Source of the DNA: Chryseobacterium sp. Leaf180
GTDB taxonomy: Bacteria > Bacteroidota > Bacteroidia > Flavobacteriales > Weeksellaceae
DNA length: 64,000 nt
NCBI RefSeq assembly: GCF_001424585.1
Contig: NZ_LMPJ01000001.1
Location: 1,242,450 to 1,306,449 of the forward strand
Direction: 5' to 3'
Below are positions 16,805 through 26,555 of the stretch, piece by piece. The position numbers and the translations under genes were made by a program. The stretch's first letter is position 1; each line of letters starts with the position of its first letter. The notes beneath the pieces were generated by a model. The model made no database searches, had not been told where the DNA came from, and saw nothing but the letters and a program-made list of their open reading frames with translations.

Positions 16805-18643
16805 ATGAAAAATATTTTTTTAGTAGTATTTCTGGCTTTTGGTTTTGCTAAAGCCCAAAAAGGCCCATATTACCAGCAGTTTGCTCAGTATAAAATCGAT
16901 GTAGATGTAGATGCAGAGAAATTTACTTACGCCGGAACGCAGATCTTAAACTACACAAACAACTCGCCAGACGAACTCAGTGTGGTGTATTTTCATCTGT
17001 ATTGGAACGCTTTTAAACCCAATTCAATGATGGATCAGCGCGTGGCTGGTCAGGGAAAAAACGGTGACGGACGACTTCAGAAAAACGGAGTTTCAAGACT
17101 GGCTTCGATTCCGAAAGATCAGGAAGGTGCGCAAAACATTCATTGGATTAAGCAAAACGGCAAAGATCTCAAATTTGAAATTCAGGAAACGGTAATGAAG
17201 GTGTATCTGAGCGAACCGATTAAAGCTAATTCTAAAACAACTTTCACGATGGAATGGGACGCCGTAATTCCGCAACAGATCAGACGAAGCGGTAGAAACA
17301 ACATTGAAGGCGTCGATATGACGATGACGCAATGGTACCCGAAAATCGCAGAATATGATTACGATGGCTGGGCAACTTTCGATTATGTGGGGAGAGAATT
17401 TCATGCGCCGTTTGCAGATTTTGATGTGACAATTAAAATAAATAAAGATTACGTGCTCGGAGCCGGAGGAACGCTCATGAATCCTTCTGAAGTGAAAGGT
17501 TATGAAGCTTCAGCGAAAATTAAAGAAGATAGAAATAAAGTGACCTGGAAATGGACCGCTAAAAACATGCTCGATTTTGCGTGGGCAGCAGATAAAGATT
17601 ATTCGGTAGAAAGTTTTGATGTTCCGCAAGGTCCGAAAGTGTATTTTGTTTATCAGAAAAATGATAAAACGAAAGTCTGGAGCGAGGCTAAACCTTATGT
17701 TACAAAATACTTTCAGATCATGAATTCCCGCTTCGGGAAATATGCGTGGCCATCTTACGCATTCATCCAAGGTGGCGATGGCGGAATGGAATACGGTATG
17801 TGTACGATGATTTTAGGTGAAGCAAAATCGATTGAAGATCTGATGGGATTAATGGTGCACGAAGGTTCGCATTCCTGGTATCAGCAGATGCTGGCGACCA
17901 ACGAGCCACTGAGACCTTGGATGGATGAAGGCTTTACGAGCTATGCCGAAAGTATCGTAATGAGCGAACTTTTCCCGCCAACAGATGACAGACCGAATGC
18001 TTTCGTCGAAAAAATTGATGCGTACCGGAATATTGTAAAAAGAGGAATTGAGGAACCTGCCGTTTGGCTTGGTGATCATCACGACAACGGTACGGCTTAC
18101 AGCTTTGCGAGCTATGTAAAAGGGGAATTGTACTTGGTACAGCTTGGATATATTGTGGGTGAAGAAAATTTAGCCAAAATCATGAAAGTATACTATGACG
18201 AATGGCATCAGAAACATCCTACAGACCGAGATTTCCTGCATATTGCGCAAAGTATTTCGGGGATGGATTTGAAATGGTTCCATCATTATTGGATCAATAC
18301 GATTAAGACGATCGATTACGGAATTAAAGAGGTTAAATACGACGCAAAATCTACAACAATTACTTTGGTAAATAACAGCCAGATTCCTATGCCTATTGAC
18401 TTTTCGGTGATGACGAAGGATAAAAAACTGATCACGTATCAGATTCCGATGAATATGACGCGTACCTGGAAACAGAAAGATTCGTACGGAACTTTCACAA
18501 CAGAAAAATATTGGCCATGGACGCAGAAAGAATACTCGCTCACCATTCCCTATGCCAAATCTCAGTTGTCAATGTTGGGAATCGATTTCAGCCAAAGAAT
18601 GGCAGATGTGAATCCTGCAGACAATTTTGTTGAGGTCAGATAA
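16805..18643 (+). CDS. secreted M1-family metallopeptidase
   Basis: 612 residues with signal peptide (1-17, ending AKAQ). The gluzincin zinc site is complete: His352-Glu353-x-x-His356 (HEGSH) and Glu375 in WMDEGFTSY, 19 residues after the second His. The GxMEN-type substrate motif appears as GGMEYG just upstream. It probably acts as a periplasmic or surface aminopeptidase; the substrate is unknown. Monocistronic, followed by a terminator. Confidence 0.9.
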   Translation: MKNIFLVVFLAFGFAKAQKGPYYQQFAQYKIDVDVDAEKFTYAGTQILNYTNNSPDELSVVYFHLYWNAFKPNSMMDQRVAGQGKNGDGRLQKNGVSRLASIPKDQEGAQNIHWIKQNGKDLKFEIQETVMKVYLSEPIKANSKTTFTMEWDAVIPQQIRRSGRNNIEGVDMTMTQWYPKIAEYDYDGWATFDYVGREFHAPFADFDVTIKINKDYVLGAGGTLMNPSEVKGYEASAKIKEDRNKVTWKWTAKNMLDFAWAADKDYSVESFDVPQGPKVYFVYQKNDKTKVWSEAKPYVTKYFQIMNSRFGKYAWPSYAFIQGGDGGMEYGMCTMILGEAKSIEDLMGLMVHEGSHSWYQQMLATNEPLRPWMDEGFTSYAESIVMSELFPPTDDRPNAFVEKIDAYRNIVKRGIEEPAVWLGDHHDNGTAYSFASYVKGELYLVQLGYIVGEENLAKIMKVYYDEWHQKHPTDRDFLHIAQSISGMDLKWFHHYWINTIKTIDYGIKEVKYDAKSTTITLVNNSQIPMPIDFSVMTKDKKLITYQIPMNMTRTWKQKDSYGTFTTEKYWPWTQKEYSLTIPYAKSQLSMLGIDFSQRMADVNPADNFVEVR

Positions 18644-18664
18644 TCTGAGTTTTAAGTAAAATGT

Positions 18665-18695
18665 AATCCCTGAAGTTTTTTTCTTCGGGGATTTT
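18665..18695 (+). terminator. terminator of M1 peptidase gene
   Basis: AATCCCTGAAG pairs with CTTCGGGGATT (one G-T pair), followed by a T-rich run. Confidence 0.75.
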
Positions 18696-18779
18696 ATTTT
18701 TAAGGAAAATTATTTTAAACTTTTTAATTTTGATTTTCAATCGGTTACGTTTTAATTTAAATAAAATAAAAATTTTTTT

Positions 18780-18807
18780 GTAACCAAATGTTATTTCTGC
18801 TGTCTTT
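18780..18807 (+). promoter_or_regulatory. ECF-type promoter, probable autoregulation
   Basis: GTAACC (18780-18785), a 16-nt spacer and GTCTTT (18802-18807) resemble -35 AAC / -10 GTCT elements used by ECF sigma factors, and differ from the housekeeping TTTG/TAnnTTTG boxes. It precedes an ECF sigma gene, so autoregulation is likely but inferred. Confidence 0.55.
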
Positions 18808-18828
18808 ATAATAGAAACTACCATTACC

Positions 18829-19389
18829 ATGAAGCTTTTGTTTAAACCTAAAAAAGAAGATCTCACGGTCGGGCTGAGAAATCAGAATCCGGCGGCGCAG
18901 AAAATCTTTTATGATAAAAATGTAAAGAAATTTCTGAGTATTGCAAAAAGCTACGTCAGCGATCTGTATCAGGCCGAAGACTGTGTAATCAAAGCATTCT
19001 GCAAGATTTTTAAACATATTGAAAGTTATCGTGGCGACGGAAATTTTGATGGCTGGGCAAGAAAAATTTTGGTGAATGAATGCCTGAATTTTATTAAATG
19101 TCACAAAACTGTTTTCTATCTTGATGAGGTAAATGCCGCGGTTTTGGAAGAGGTTTTTGAAGAAAATGTGGTTTTTGATTTTAATGCGCAGGATCTTCTC
19201 GATCAGCTTCCGGATGCATACCGGATGGTTTTTAACCTGTATGTGATTGAAGAATATTCTCATCAGGAAATTGCCGAATTTCTGAATATCTCCTTGGCAG
19301 TAAGCAAAACGCAGCTTTTCAGAGCTAAAGAAAAACTGAGAAAGATTTACTTTCAACAACAAAAAACACTGAAAAATGAAAACGTCTAA
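18829..19389 (+). CDS. ECF-type RNA polymerase sigma factor
   Basis: 186 residues. Region 2 spans about 20-90 (YQAEDCVIKAFCKIFKHI, then GNFDGWARKILVNECLNFIK) and region 4 about 120-175 (LPDAYRMVFNLYVIEEYSHQEIAEFLNIS, a helix-turn-helix). Regions 1 and 3 are absent, as in ECF factors. The 3' end overlaps the next gene by 14 nt; that gene encodes a one-pass membrane protein likely to be its anti-sigma factor. The upstream GTAACC/GTCTTT pair suggests self-transcription. Confidence 0.9.
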   Translation: MKLLFKPKKEDLTVGLRNQNPAAQKIFYDKNVKKFLSIAKSYVSDLYQAEDCVIKAFCKIFKHIESYRGDGNFDGWARKILVNECLNFIKCHKTVFYLDEVNAAVLEEVFEENVVFDFNAQDLLDQLPDAYRMVFNLYVIEEYSHQEIAEFLNISLAVSKTQLFRAKEKLRKIYFQQQKTLKNENV

Positions 19390-19981
19390 ACATACTTTTG
19401 AATTCGAAATAAAAAAACAGATCGACTCACGCGAAATCGCGCCTTCGAGAGATCTCTGGGCTTCAATCGAAGCGCAGACGCAAAACCAGGAAGTGATTCA
19501 GACAAAAAAAATCAACTGGTTTTTGGTTGCCGCCTGTACGCTTTTGCTGGTAAGTCTGGGAACAGCGCTCGTCATTAACGAAGATGAAAAGCCAACATTA
19601 ATGATCGCTCAGAAAGAAGATTTTAAGCAAAATAAAAATAAAAATGCCGAGCAAAAGCCAGCATCTGAAATTAAAACTGATAAAGTGAAACCTACATTTT
19701 CTACAGCAAACACAAAAGTCGTTTTTGCTGAAAAGAAGAAAAATATTATTCCGGCACCGAGAGAATTGAGAACTGAAATTCTTCCTTCAAACGAAACAAA
19801 AATGCAGATTCCTGTTTTGCAGGCTGATAAAATTTTAGCCAAAACAGATTCGGCAAAAGTGCAGAAACGCAAAAAATATGTAGATCCTTCTACACTGCTT
19901 TTTTCGGTGGAGCACAAAGATGCAATCGAGCAGACCAAAGACGGCAGCAATGTCGCGAAGATCGACCTCAACTCAAAATAA
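19376..19981 (+). CDS. single-pass membrane protein, probable anti-sigma factor
   Basis: 201 residues. The N-terminal cytoplasmic part (1-45) contains SRDLWASIEAQTQ, common in Bacteroidota anti-sigma proteins. One membrane segment follows (about 46-65, INWFLVAACTLLLVSLGTALVI), then a Lys/Glu-rich periplasmic part. No zinc-binding HxxxCxxC motif. The role is inferred from topology and the 14-nt overlap with the sigma gene. Confidence 0.65.
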   Translation: MKTSKHTFEFEIKKQIDSREIAPSRDLWASIEAQTQNQEVIQTKKINWFLVAACTLLLVSLGTALVINEDEKPTLMIAQKEDFKQNKNKNAEQKPASEIKTDKVKPTFSTANTKVVFAEKKKNIIPAPRELRTEILPSNETKMQIPVLQADKILAKTDSAKVQKRKKYVDPSTLLFSVEHKDAIEQTKDGSNVAKIDLNSK

Positions 19982-20011
19982 CTTTAAAATAAACTTTAAA
20001 AAAATAATATC

Positions 20012-21046
20012 ATGATTAAGAAATTTATCATCACAGGAATGCTGTGCCTTATCGCCAACACGTACCACGCGCAGCGCAATCTCAAACTCAACCTTAATTC
20101 TAAAAAGGAATCTGCCGTGAGCCCAATGGTGAAGGAGAAAGTGGAAGAGTACGCCGATAAAATCGATTCGATTATTAAAGAAGAAAAAAAGCTGATGGAA
20201 GCCGAACTTTTGGTTTTACAGAGCAAAAATCTACCGAAACAGGATTTTGACAAACAGAAAGCAGAAATTGCTGACCGTTATTCTGAAAGAATTGATACAA
20301 AAATAGAAGCGCTTGGTTTTGACCTTGATGAAGTGGTGCAGAAGCAGGTTCGCTTTTCTCTATTGAGTTCTGATGTAGCCTCAAACGAAGAATTGAAAGC
20401 GCAGCTTTTGAAAAAATTTAAGCCGACAAGAAGCTTCGACGGATATTTCTCTTACGGTGTGATGACGCTTACCAATGATCTTGCGGACAATGATCTTGAT
20501 AAAAATCTCGGCTACGCAAATAATCTTGAGTTTGGTTTAAAATTTAATTATCAGTTCAGCCGCACAAGTCCGTGGGGATTCTTCTCTGGTTTGGGTTTCT
20601 CATGGCGTACTGTACGGGCAGACAATAATCTGGTTTTCGCAAAGCAGCAGGAAAATGTATACCTCGCAAAATACGAAGGCAGTCTTGATAAAAGTAAGCT
20701 GAGAACGGGTTATCTGATCGTGCCGATCGGTTTGCAGTACAATTTTTCTAAACTTAAAAATGCAGGAATGGACATTCAGTATCGTCCGTACGAAGACGGT
20801 TTCCGCGTGGGCGCGAATATGTATGGCGGCGTGAGAATGTCTACCAATAATATAGTGAAAGGCGACGTGCAGAGTTTCAGAGACCGCTCAAATTATCAGG
20901 TGAATCCGTTTATCTACGGTGCTCAGCTGACGGTTTCTTACAATAATGTAAGTCTTTTTGTGAAAAAAGATTTCAGCAATTTTTTTAAAGATTCTTATTT
21001 CGCAAACGATAAAGCGTTGGTTTTTGGGGTTGCTTTAGGCTGGTAG
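20012..21046 (+). CDS. exported beta-barrel outer-membrane protein, function unknown
   Basis: 344 residues with a signal peptide (1-20, ending YHAQ). A Lys/Glu-rich helical region (about 25-130) is followed by amphipathic beta strands (about 140-344) ending in the typical barrel terminus VFGVALGW. Probably a small outer-membrane barrel. It lies 30 nt downstream of the anti-sigma-like gene and ends the operon, so it is a likely target or partner of the ECF system. Confidence 0.65.
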   Translation: MIKKFIITGMLCLIANTYHAQRNLKLNLNSKKESAVSPMVKEKVEEYADKIDSIIKEEKKLMEAELLVLQSKNLPKQDFDKQKAEIADRYSERIDTKIEALGFDLDEVVQKQVRFSLLSSDVASNEELKAQLLKKFKPTRSFDGYFSYGVMTLTNDLADNDLDKNLGYANNLEFGLKFNYQFSRTSPWGFFSGLGFSWRTVRADNNLVFAKQQENVYLAKYEGSLDKSKLRTGYLIVPIGLQYNFSKLKNAGMDIQYRPYEDGFRVGANMYGGVRMSTNNIVKGDVQSFRDRSNYQVNPFIYGAQLTVSYNNVSLFVKKDFSNFFKDSYFANDKALVFGVALGW

Positions 21047-21074
21047 TTTTAGTTTCTTCATATTTTAATGAGAG

Positions 21075-21106
21075 CTCCGGGGATTCATTTCTCTGGAGTT
21101 TTTTTT
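21075..21106 (+). terminator. terminator of ECF operon
   Basis: CTCCGGGGA pairs with TCTCTGGAG (two G-T pairs), followed by eight T. Confidence 0.75.
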
Positions 21107-21145
21107 AAATTAGTTAGCTTTACAGAATACACCGATAAATATTAT

Positions 21146-21580
21146 ATGAGTAAATATTTAAGTTTTTATATGTTCTCATTTTTTCTGCTAATCACAAATT
21201 GTGCTTCTGTACCGCAGATCTCTTATATAGAAAATCGAAGTGAAGAAGATAAAGCTTTGGGAAAGAACAGGATTATGATTCAATTCAGTGAAAATGACAG
21301 TTTGATTTGTAATATGAAAATCAATACAAATAAAAATATTTTACTTAAAAATGGAATTTCTTTAGTGAAACCTTTAAAAGCTAGATCATTTGATAATACC
21401 AAAAATTTTGAATATCAGCTCGATGATTCTTCAAACTATATCAAAATACATTATGGCAAGAAGGAGTATAAAATTAATTTAGATAAACGATACGCACTTT
21501 TATTTCTTGATTTAAATCTAGGTCGGTTAGAGGTTGGATTTTCAAACAGTGAACCTCAATTTATGGTTAATTGTTACTAA
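21146..21580 (+). CDS. small hypothetical lipoprotein
   Basis: 144 residues from ATG 21146 (MSKYLSFYMFSFF); an upstream in-frame ATG at 21068 is rejected because the terminator hairpin sits between. Lipobox around ITNC (Cys19). The rest is a short beta-rich domain with no family I recognise. The gene is markedly more AT-rich than its neighbours, suggesting a lineage-specific or acquired gene. Confidence 0.6.
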   Translation: MSKYLSFYMFSFFLLITNCASVPQISYIENRSEEDKALGKNRIMIQFSENDSLICNMKINTNKNILLKNGISLVKPLKARSFDNTKNFEYQLDDSSNYIKIHYGKKEYKINLDKRYALLFLDLNLGRLEVGFSNSEPQFMVNCY

Positions 21581-21583
21581 ATG

Positions 21584-21616
21584 AAAAACTCCGAAAGCAA
21601 TCTTCCGGAGTTTTCT
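21584..21616. terminator. bidirectional terminator
   Basis: AAAACTCCG/CGGAGTTTT stem between convergent genes (lipoprotein on plus, fumC on minus). Confidence 0.78.
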
Positions 21617-21643
21617 TATCAATATTTAATCTAAAAAACCATT

Positions 21644-23038
21644 CTATTTTAAGCTGCCGACCATGTCTTCAGGTTTTACCCATTCATCAAACTGTTCAGA
21701 GGTAACAAAACCAAGATTTACGGCTTCTTCTTTCAAAGTCGTTCCGTTTTTGTGAGCGGTTTTGGCAATTTTTGCCGCATTTTCATAACCGATATGCGTA
21801 TTGAGCGCTGTTACCAGCATCAAAGATTTTTCAACCAGTTCTTTAATTCTTTCGTTATTTGGTTCAATTCCCACCGCACAATGATCGTTAAACGAAATAC
21901 AGGCATCGGCAATCAACTGTGCAGATTGAAGGAAATTATACGCCATAACGGGTTTGAAAACGTTCAGCTCATAATTTCCCTGCGTTCCCGCAAAAGAAAT
22001 CGTCGTATCATTACCCAAAACCTGCGCGCAAACCATTGTTAAAGCTTCATTCTGCGTGGGATTTACTTTTCCCGGCATGATCGAACTTCCCGGCTCATTT
22101 TCAGGAATATGAATTTCGCCAATCCCGGAGCGCGGCCCGGAAGCCATTAATCTGATGTCCTGCGCAATTTTGTATAAAGAAACCGCAAGTTGTTTTAATG
22201 CGCCGTGTGATTCTACAATCGCATCGTGAGCGGCCAGAGCTTCAAACTTATTTTCGGCAGTCACAAAAGGCAATCCGGTAAATTTCGCAATATATTCAGC
22301 GACTTTTACATCGTAACCTTGCGGTGTATTTAATCCGGTTCCTACTGCTGTTCCACCCAAAGCCAATTCGGAAAGATGCGGCAACGTGTTTTTTAATGCT
22401 TTCAAACCATAATTAAGCTGCGCCACATATCCTGAAAATTCCTGACCTAAAGTCAAAGGCGTTGCATCCATCAAATGCGTTCTCCCGATTTTCACGATAT
22501 TTTTAAAAGCTTCTGTTTTTTCAGCTAAAGTATCGCGAAGCTTTTCCACCGCAGGAATCGTATGTTCAACTACTTTCTTGTACGCAGCAATGTGCATCGC
22601 CGTTGGATACGTATCGTTTGAAGACTGCGATTTATTAACATCATCATTCGCATGAATTTCAGATTTTTCTCCTAAAACGCCGCCATTATTTACATGCGCA
22701 CGATTTGAAACCACTTCATTAATATTCATATTTGATTGTGTTCCCGAGCCGGTTTGCCAGATGACAAGCGGAAACTGATCGTCTAGTTTTCCTTCCAGAA
22801 TTTCCTCGCAGACTTTGGCAATCATGTCTCTTTTTTCGGCAGGAAGTACACCTAAATCGGTGTTCGTATACGCCGCTGCTTTTTTAAGATAAGCAAACGC
22901 TTCAATTATTTCTTGTGGCATAGAACCTTCCGGCCCGATTTTAAAATTATTGCGCGAGCGCTCCGTCTGCGCACCCCAAAATTTATCTGCAGGCACCTGC
23001 ACGTCGCCCATCGTATCTTTTTCTGTTCTGTATCTCAT
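21644..23038 (-). CDS. fumC: class II fumarate hydratase
   Basis: 464 residues. The superfamily signature [13 protein letters not shown] is at about 316-328, and [11 protein letters not shown] and [16 protein letters not shown] mark the other two active-site regions. It interconverts fumarate and L-malate without iron. It is transcribed away from a class I fumarase gene across a 197-bp intergenic region, so both fumarase types are encoded side by side. Confidence 0.97.
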   Translation of the reverse strand: MRYRTEKDTMGDVQVPADKFWGAQTERSRNNFKIGPEGSMPQEIIEAFAYLKKAAAYTNTDLGVLPAEKRDMIAKVCEEILEGKLDDQFPLVIWQTGSGTQSNMNINEVVSNRAHVNNGGVLGEKSEIHANDDVNKSQSSNDTYPTAMHIAAYKKVVEHTIPAVEKLRDTLAEKTEAFKNIVKIGRTHLMDATPLTLGQEFSGYVAQLNYGLKALKNTLPHLSELALGGTAVGTGLNTPQGYDVKVAEYIAKFTGLPFVTAENKFEALAAHDAIVESHGALKQLAVSLYKIAQDIRLMASGPRSGIGEIHIPENEPGSSIMPGKVNPTQNEALTMVCAQVLGNDTTISFAGTQGNYELNVFKPVMAYNFLQSAQLIADACISFNDHCAVGIEPNNERIKELVEKSLMLVTALNTHIGYENAAKIAKTAHKNGTTLKEEAVNLGFVTSEQFDEWVKPEDMVGSLK

Positions 23039-23208
23039 TTCTGATTTTTTAAAAATTTTAATTTAAACTTTTGTTTGAATTCAAATAGAAATTCGAAACT
23101 TAAAGCTTAAAGTATAAATTTAGTCATTACATCAGACTCTCGCAATTTATAATGATTATAAATACAATTTAAAAGATAGAATTTACAGCACAATTTTTTA
23201 CTAATAAT

Positions 23209-23216
23209 TAATTTTG
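23209..23216 (+). promoter_or_regulatory. -7 box of class I fumarase gene
   Basis: TAATTTTG (TAnnTTTG), 19 nt before the ATG at 23236. Confidence 0.6.
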
Positions 23217-23235
23217 CGGCGAAATAAAATGCGCA

Positions 23236-24843
23236 ATGGAATTTAATTATCAGGATCCTTATCCAATTCAGAAAGACGATACACCGTATAAAAAACTCAC
23301 TTCAAACTATGTAAAAGTAGAGCACCACGGCGAAAGAGAAGTGTTAACCATCGACCCAAAAGGTCTTGAACTTCTTGCTGAAGAAGCAATGGCTGATGTT
23401 TCTTTTATGCTCCGTTCTTCGCATCTGGAAAGTTTAAGGAGAATTATTGACGATCCTGAAGCTACTGATAATGACCGCTTTGTTGCTTACAACTTACTTC
23501 AAAATGCTGCGGTAGCCGTGGAAGGCGCGTTGCCGTCTTGCCAGGATACCGGAACAGCCATCGTGATGGGAAAAAAAGGAGAAAACGTCTACACCGGCGT
23601 TGATGACGGCGAATATCTCAGTCGGGGAATTTACAACACGTATCAGAAAAGAAACTTAAGATATTCTCAGATTGTTCCTTTAACGATGTTTGAAGAAAAA
23701 AATTCCGGATCAAATCTTCCGGCGCAGATTGATATTTATGCTAAAAAAGGAAATTATTACGAGTTTTTATTTTTAACAAAAGGCGGCGGCTCGGCAAACA
23801 AAACGTTCCTGTATCAAAAAACAAAATCTTTATTAAACGAAAAATCTCTGGAAGCTTTTGTAAAAGAGAGAATTTCAGATTTGGGAACAGCTGCGTGCCC
23901 GCCATACCACTTGGCTCTGGTGATCGGAGGAACTTCTGCGGAAGCGAATTTAGCAGCGGTAAAAAAGGCATCCGCAAAATATTACGATCATCTTCCGACT
24001 GAAGGAAACGAGGCCGGACAAGCCTTCAGAGACCTGGAATGGGAAGCAAGAGTACAGAAAATCTGTCAGGAAAGTGCGATCGGGGCACAGTTTGGCGGAA
24101 AATATTTAACGCATGATGTACGTGTCATCAGGCTTCCGCGGCATGCAGCTTCTTGTCCGGTTGGGATGGGCGTTTCCTGCTCGGCAGACCGGAATATTAA
24201 AGGAAGAATTACCGCCGAAGGTATTTTCCTCGAGCAGCTGGAAGATAATCCGAAAAGATTTTTGCCGGCAACGCCACCGCATTTGGAAGCAGCAGTTGAA
24301 ATTAATTTAAATAAACCGATGCCGGAAATTCTGGCGGAACTTTCAAAATATCCGATTAAAACAAGACTGAAACTCAACGGAACTTTAATCGTGGCGAGAG
24401 ATATTGCCCACGCAAAAATTAAAGAACTGCTCGATGCAGGACAGCCAATGCCGGAATATTTTAAAAACCATCCGATTTATTACGCTGGACCTGCAAAAAC
24501 TCCTGAAGGAATGGCTTCCGGAAGTTTTGGTCCGACTACTGCCGGAAGAATGGACGTTTATGTAGATGAATTTCAGAGCCATGGCGGAAGTATGATTATG
24601 TTGGCAAAGGGAAACCGTACGGCAGAAGTGACCAATGCGTGTCATAAATATGGCGGATTTTATCTTGGATCGATCGGCGGACCGGCAGCAATTTTGGCGA
24701 AAGACAATATCGTATCGGTAGAAGTGGTTGATTTTCCTGAATTGGGAATGGAAGCGGTGAGGAAGATTGAAGTGAAAGATTTCCCGGCGTTTATCATCTC
24801 GGATGACAAAGGAAATGACTTTTTCGCATCTCTTGCGCACTAA
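23236..24843 (+). CDS. fumA: class I (iron-sulfur) fumarate hydratase
   Basis: 535 residues, usual for the single-chain FumA/FumB type. [24 protein letters not shown] and [15 protein letters not shown] carry the cysteines expected to hold the oxygen-sensitive 4Fe-4S cluster; GPTTAGRMD and GSIGGPAA are C-terminal signatures. It makes malate from fumarate. Divergent from fumC; the pair could allow switching with oxygen or iron supply, which is inference. Confidence 0.95.
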   Translation: MEFNYQDPYPIQKDDTPYKKLTSNYVKVEHHGEREVLTIDPKGLELLAEEAMADVSFMLRSSHLESLRRIIDDPEATDNDRFVAYNLLQNAAVAVEGALPSCQDTGTAIVMGKKGENVYTGVDDGEYLSRGIYNTYQKRNLRYSQIVPLTMFEEKNSGSNLPAQIDIYAKKGNYYEFLFLTKGGGSANKTFLYQKTKSLLNEKSLEAFVKERISDLGTAACPPYHLALVIGGTSAEANLAAVKKASAKYYDHLPTEGNEAGQAFRDLEWEARVQKICQESAIGAQFGGKYLTHDVRVIRLPRHAASCPVGMGVSCSADRNIKGRITAEGIFLEQLEDNPKRFLPATPPHLEAAVEINLNKPMPEILAELSKYPIKTRLKLNGTLIVARDIAHAKIKELLDAGQPMPEYFKNHPIYYAGPAKTPEGMASGSFGPTTAGRMDVYVDEFQSHGGSMIMLAKGNRTAEVTNACHKYGGFYLGSIGGPAAILAKDNIVSVEVVDFPELGMEAVRKIEVKDFPAFIISDDKGNDFFASLAH

Positions 24844-24900
24844 AATCAGTTTAAGCCAGATATTAAATAAACAAATACCTGCAAATTGTACAGCTTATCT

Positions 24901-24931
24901 TTTGACCTAAAAGAAAAAAGTTCTAAATTTG
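24901..24931 (+). promoter_or_regulatory. complete Bacteroidota promoter (-33 TTTG, -7 TAAATTTG)
   Basis: TTTG at 24901-24904, a 19-nt spacer and TAAATTTG at 24924-24931. This is one of the cleanest matches to the housekeeping consensus in the window and drives the 24951 gene. Confidence 0.75.
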
Positions 24932-24950
24932 CCTAAAATCTAGTAGAAAA

Positions 24951-25244
24951 ATGATCTTATCAGCATTTTGGCCGTTTTACCAGTTCCTTTGGACGATCTA
25001 TTTCATCACCATGTTTCTTGTGGGATTCTGGTGTATATTTATGTTCTTCGGTTTAGTTATTCCTTTGTGGCTTACAGAAGGTCTTAAAGAATATTTCGGT
25101 AAGGTAAAACCTTTCGATCCGGAAGATGTAAGAAGCAAAATGATCTACGAGCAGGAAGGTGTGGAAGTTATCTACAGCCAGCCGAAAGGTCACGGGCCAT
25201 TTATTCACGACAGCCACGGCCACGATAATCACGGACATCATTAA
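24951..25244 (+). CDS. small membrane protein with His-rich tail
   Basis: 97 residues. Two closely packed hydrophobic segments (about 6-24 and 26-42), a charged middle (EGLKEYFGKVKPFDPEDVRSK) and a C-terminal tail with eight His in the last 20 residues (HGHDNHGHH end). The tail could bind metal. No family recognised. A strong promoter and a stand-alone position argue for a real, well-expressed gene. Confidence 0.7.
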   Translation: MILSAFWPFYQFLWTIYFITMFLVGFWCIFMFFGLVIPLWLTEGLKEYFGKVKPFDPEDVRSKMIYEQEGVEVIYSQPKGHGPFIHDSHGHDNHGHH

Positions 25245-25310
25245 TTGATTGTCATTGCTTTCTCACCAGAATTCTGAGAAAGTAATATCATAGCAAAACA
25301 ACATATACTA

Positions 25311-25339
25311 AAACCACTGATTTCTTCGGTGGTTTTTTT
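25311..25339 (+). terminator. terminator upstream of prfA
   Basis: AAACCAC/GTGGTTT stem followed by a T run. An imperfect inverted repeat (TGCTTTCTCA ... TGAGAAAGTA) lies just upstream at 25254-25283. Confidence 0.75.
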
Positions 25340-25353
25340 ACATCTCAAAATCG

Positions 25354-25361
25354 TATCTTTG
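25354..25361 (+). promoter_or_regulatory. -7 box of prfA
   Basis: TATCTTTG, 17 nt before the ATG. Confidence 0.55.
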
Positions 25362-25378
25362 CCAACTAAATTTTTATT

Positions 25379-26464
25379 ATGTCTAAATCATTAATCCCGA
25401 AACTTGAAGCGATAAAACAGCGATATAATGAGGTGGCCGATCTCATTATACAGCCAGACGTAATTTCAGACCAGAAAAAATATTCTTCTTTAAACAAAGA
25501 ATACAGCGATTTAGGAAAAATTGTTCACGTTTACAATCAATATAAAGGTGCATTAGATAATATTGCAGAATCTGAAGAAATCATTGCCGATGGTTCAGAC
25601 AGAGATCTTGTGGATATGGCAAAAGAAGAAAAAGTAGAAGCTCAGCAGAAACTTCCGGGTTTGGAAGAAGAATTGAAGGTGCTTTTAATTCCTAAAGATC
25701 CTACAGACGACAAAAACGTTATCGTGGAACTTCGTGCCGGAACCGGTGGCGATGAAGCAGCGATTTTCGTGGAAGACGTTTACAGAGCTTACGCTATGTT
25801 TTTCAAAACAAAAGGCTGGAAACACGAGATCACAGACTCCAGTGAAGCGGCAAAAGGTTTTAAAGAATTAATCATCAAAATTGAAGGCGATGGCGTGTAC
25901 GGAATCATGAAATTTGAATCCGGCGTTCACCGTGTACAGCGTGTTCCTGAAACTGAATCTCAGGGGCGTGTGCACACTTCGGCAATCACAGTAGCGGTTT
26001 TACCGGAAGCTGAAGAAATTGATTTTGAATTAAATCCTGCAGATATCGAAATGCAGACTTCCCGTTCTGGTGGAGCAGGTGGGCAAAACGTAAACAAGGT
26101 TGAAACAAAAGTACAGTTGACGCACAAGCCTTCAGGAATGGTGGTGGTTTGTCAGCAAGCACGTTCTCAACTGGCTAACCGTGAATTGGCAATGGAAATG
26201 CTCCGTACCAAATTATACGATATTGAGGTTCAGAAATCTGTTGGAGACATCGCTGCACAACGTAAATCGATGGTTTCTACTGGAGACCGCTCGGCAAAAA
26301 TTAAAACGTACAACTATCCGCAGGGAAGAGTTACAGATCACAGAATCGGTAAATCAATGTATAATCTTGATGCCTATATGAATGGCGATATTTCTGAAAT
26401 GATTGACGCCGTAATCATGGCAGAAAATGCTGAAAAAATGAAGGGCGAAGAAGAGAATTATTAA
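25379..26464 (+). CDS. prfA: peptide chain release factor 1
   Basis: 361 residues, full RF1 length. The catalytic GGQ lies in [16 protein letters not shown] at about residues 227-242, preceded by [19 protein letters not shown], an RF1 signature. It reads UAA/UAG and releases the nascent chain. It contrasts with the truncated RF homologue PrfH at 34346-35044 in the same window. Monocistronic, between two terminators. Confidence 0.97.
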   Translation: MSKSLIPKLEAIKQRYNEVADLIIQPDVISDQKKYSSLNKEYSDLGKIVHVYNQYKGALDNIAESEEIIADGSDRDLVDMAKEEKVEAQQKLPGLEEELKVLLIPKDPTDDKNVIVELRAGTGGDEAAIFVEDVYRAYAMFFKTKGWKHEITDSSEAAKGFKELIIKIEGDGVYGIMKFESGVHRVQRVPETESQGRVHTSAITVAVLPEAEEIDFELNPADIEMQTSRSGGAGGQNVNKVETKVQLTHKPSGMVVVCQQARSQLANRELAMEMLRTKLYDIEVQKSVGDIAAQRKSMVSTGDRSAKIKTYNYPQGRVTDHRIGKSMYNLDAYMNGDISEMIDAVIMAENAEKMKGEEENY

Positions 26465-26487
26465 TTTTTTTCTTATTTAAATATTTG

Positions 26488-26517
26488 AAAGCTTCTGAGA
26501 AATCGGGAGCTTTTTTT
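26488..26517 (+). terminator. terminator of prfA
   Basis: AAAGCT/AGCTTT stem extended by G-T and C-G pairs, followed by seven T. Confidence 0.7.
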
Positions 26518-26533
26518 ATTCACCCAACTTTCT

Positions 26534-26541
26534 TATTTTTG
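26534..26541 (+). promoter_or_regulatory. -7 box of prolyl oligopeptidase gene
   Basis: TATTTTTG, 14 nt before the ATG. Confidence 0.55.
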
Positions 26542-26555
26542 AGAAAACCATTGCA

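Noticed and set aside
21068-21145. Longer N-terminus for the small lipoprotein
   Set aside because: It would include the terminator hairpin at 21075-21106 and bury the lipoprotein signal.
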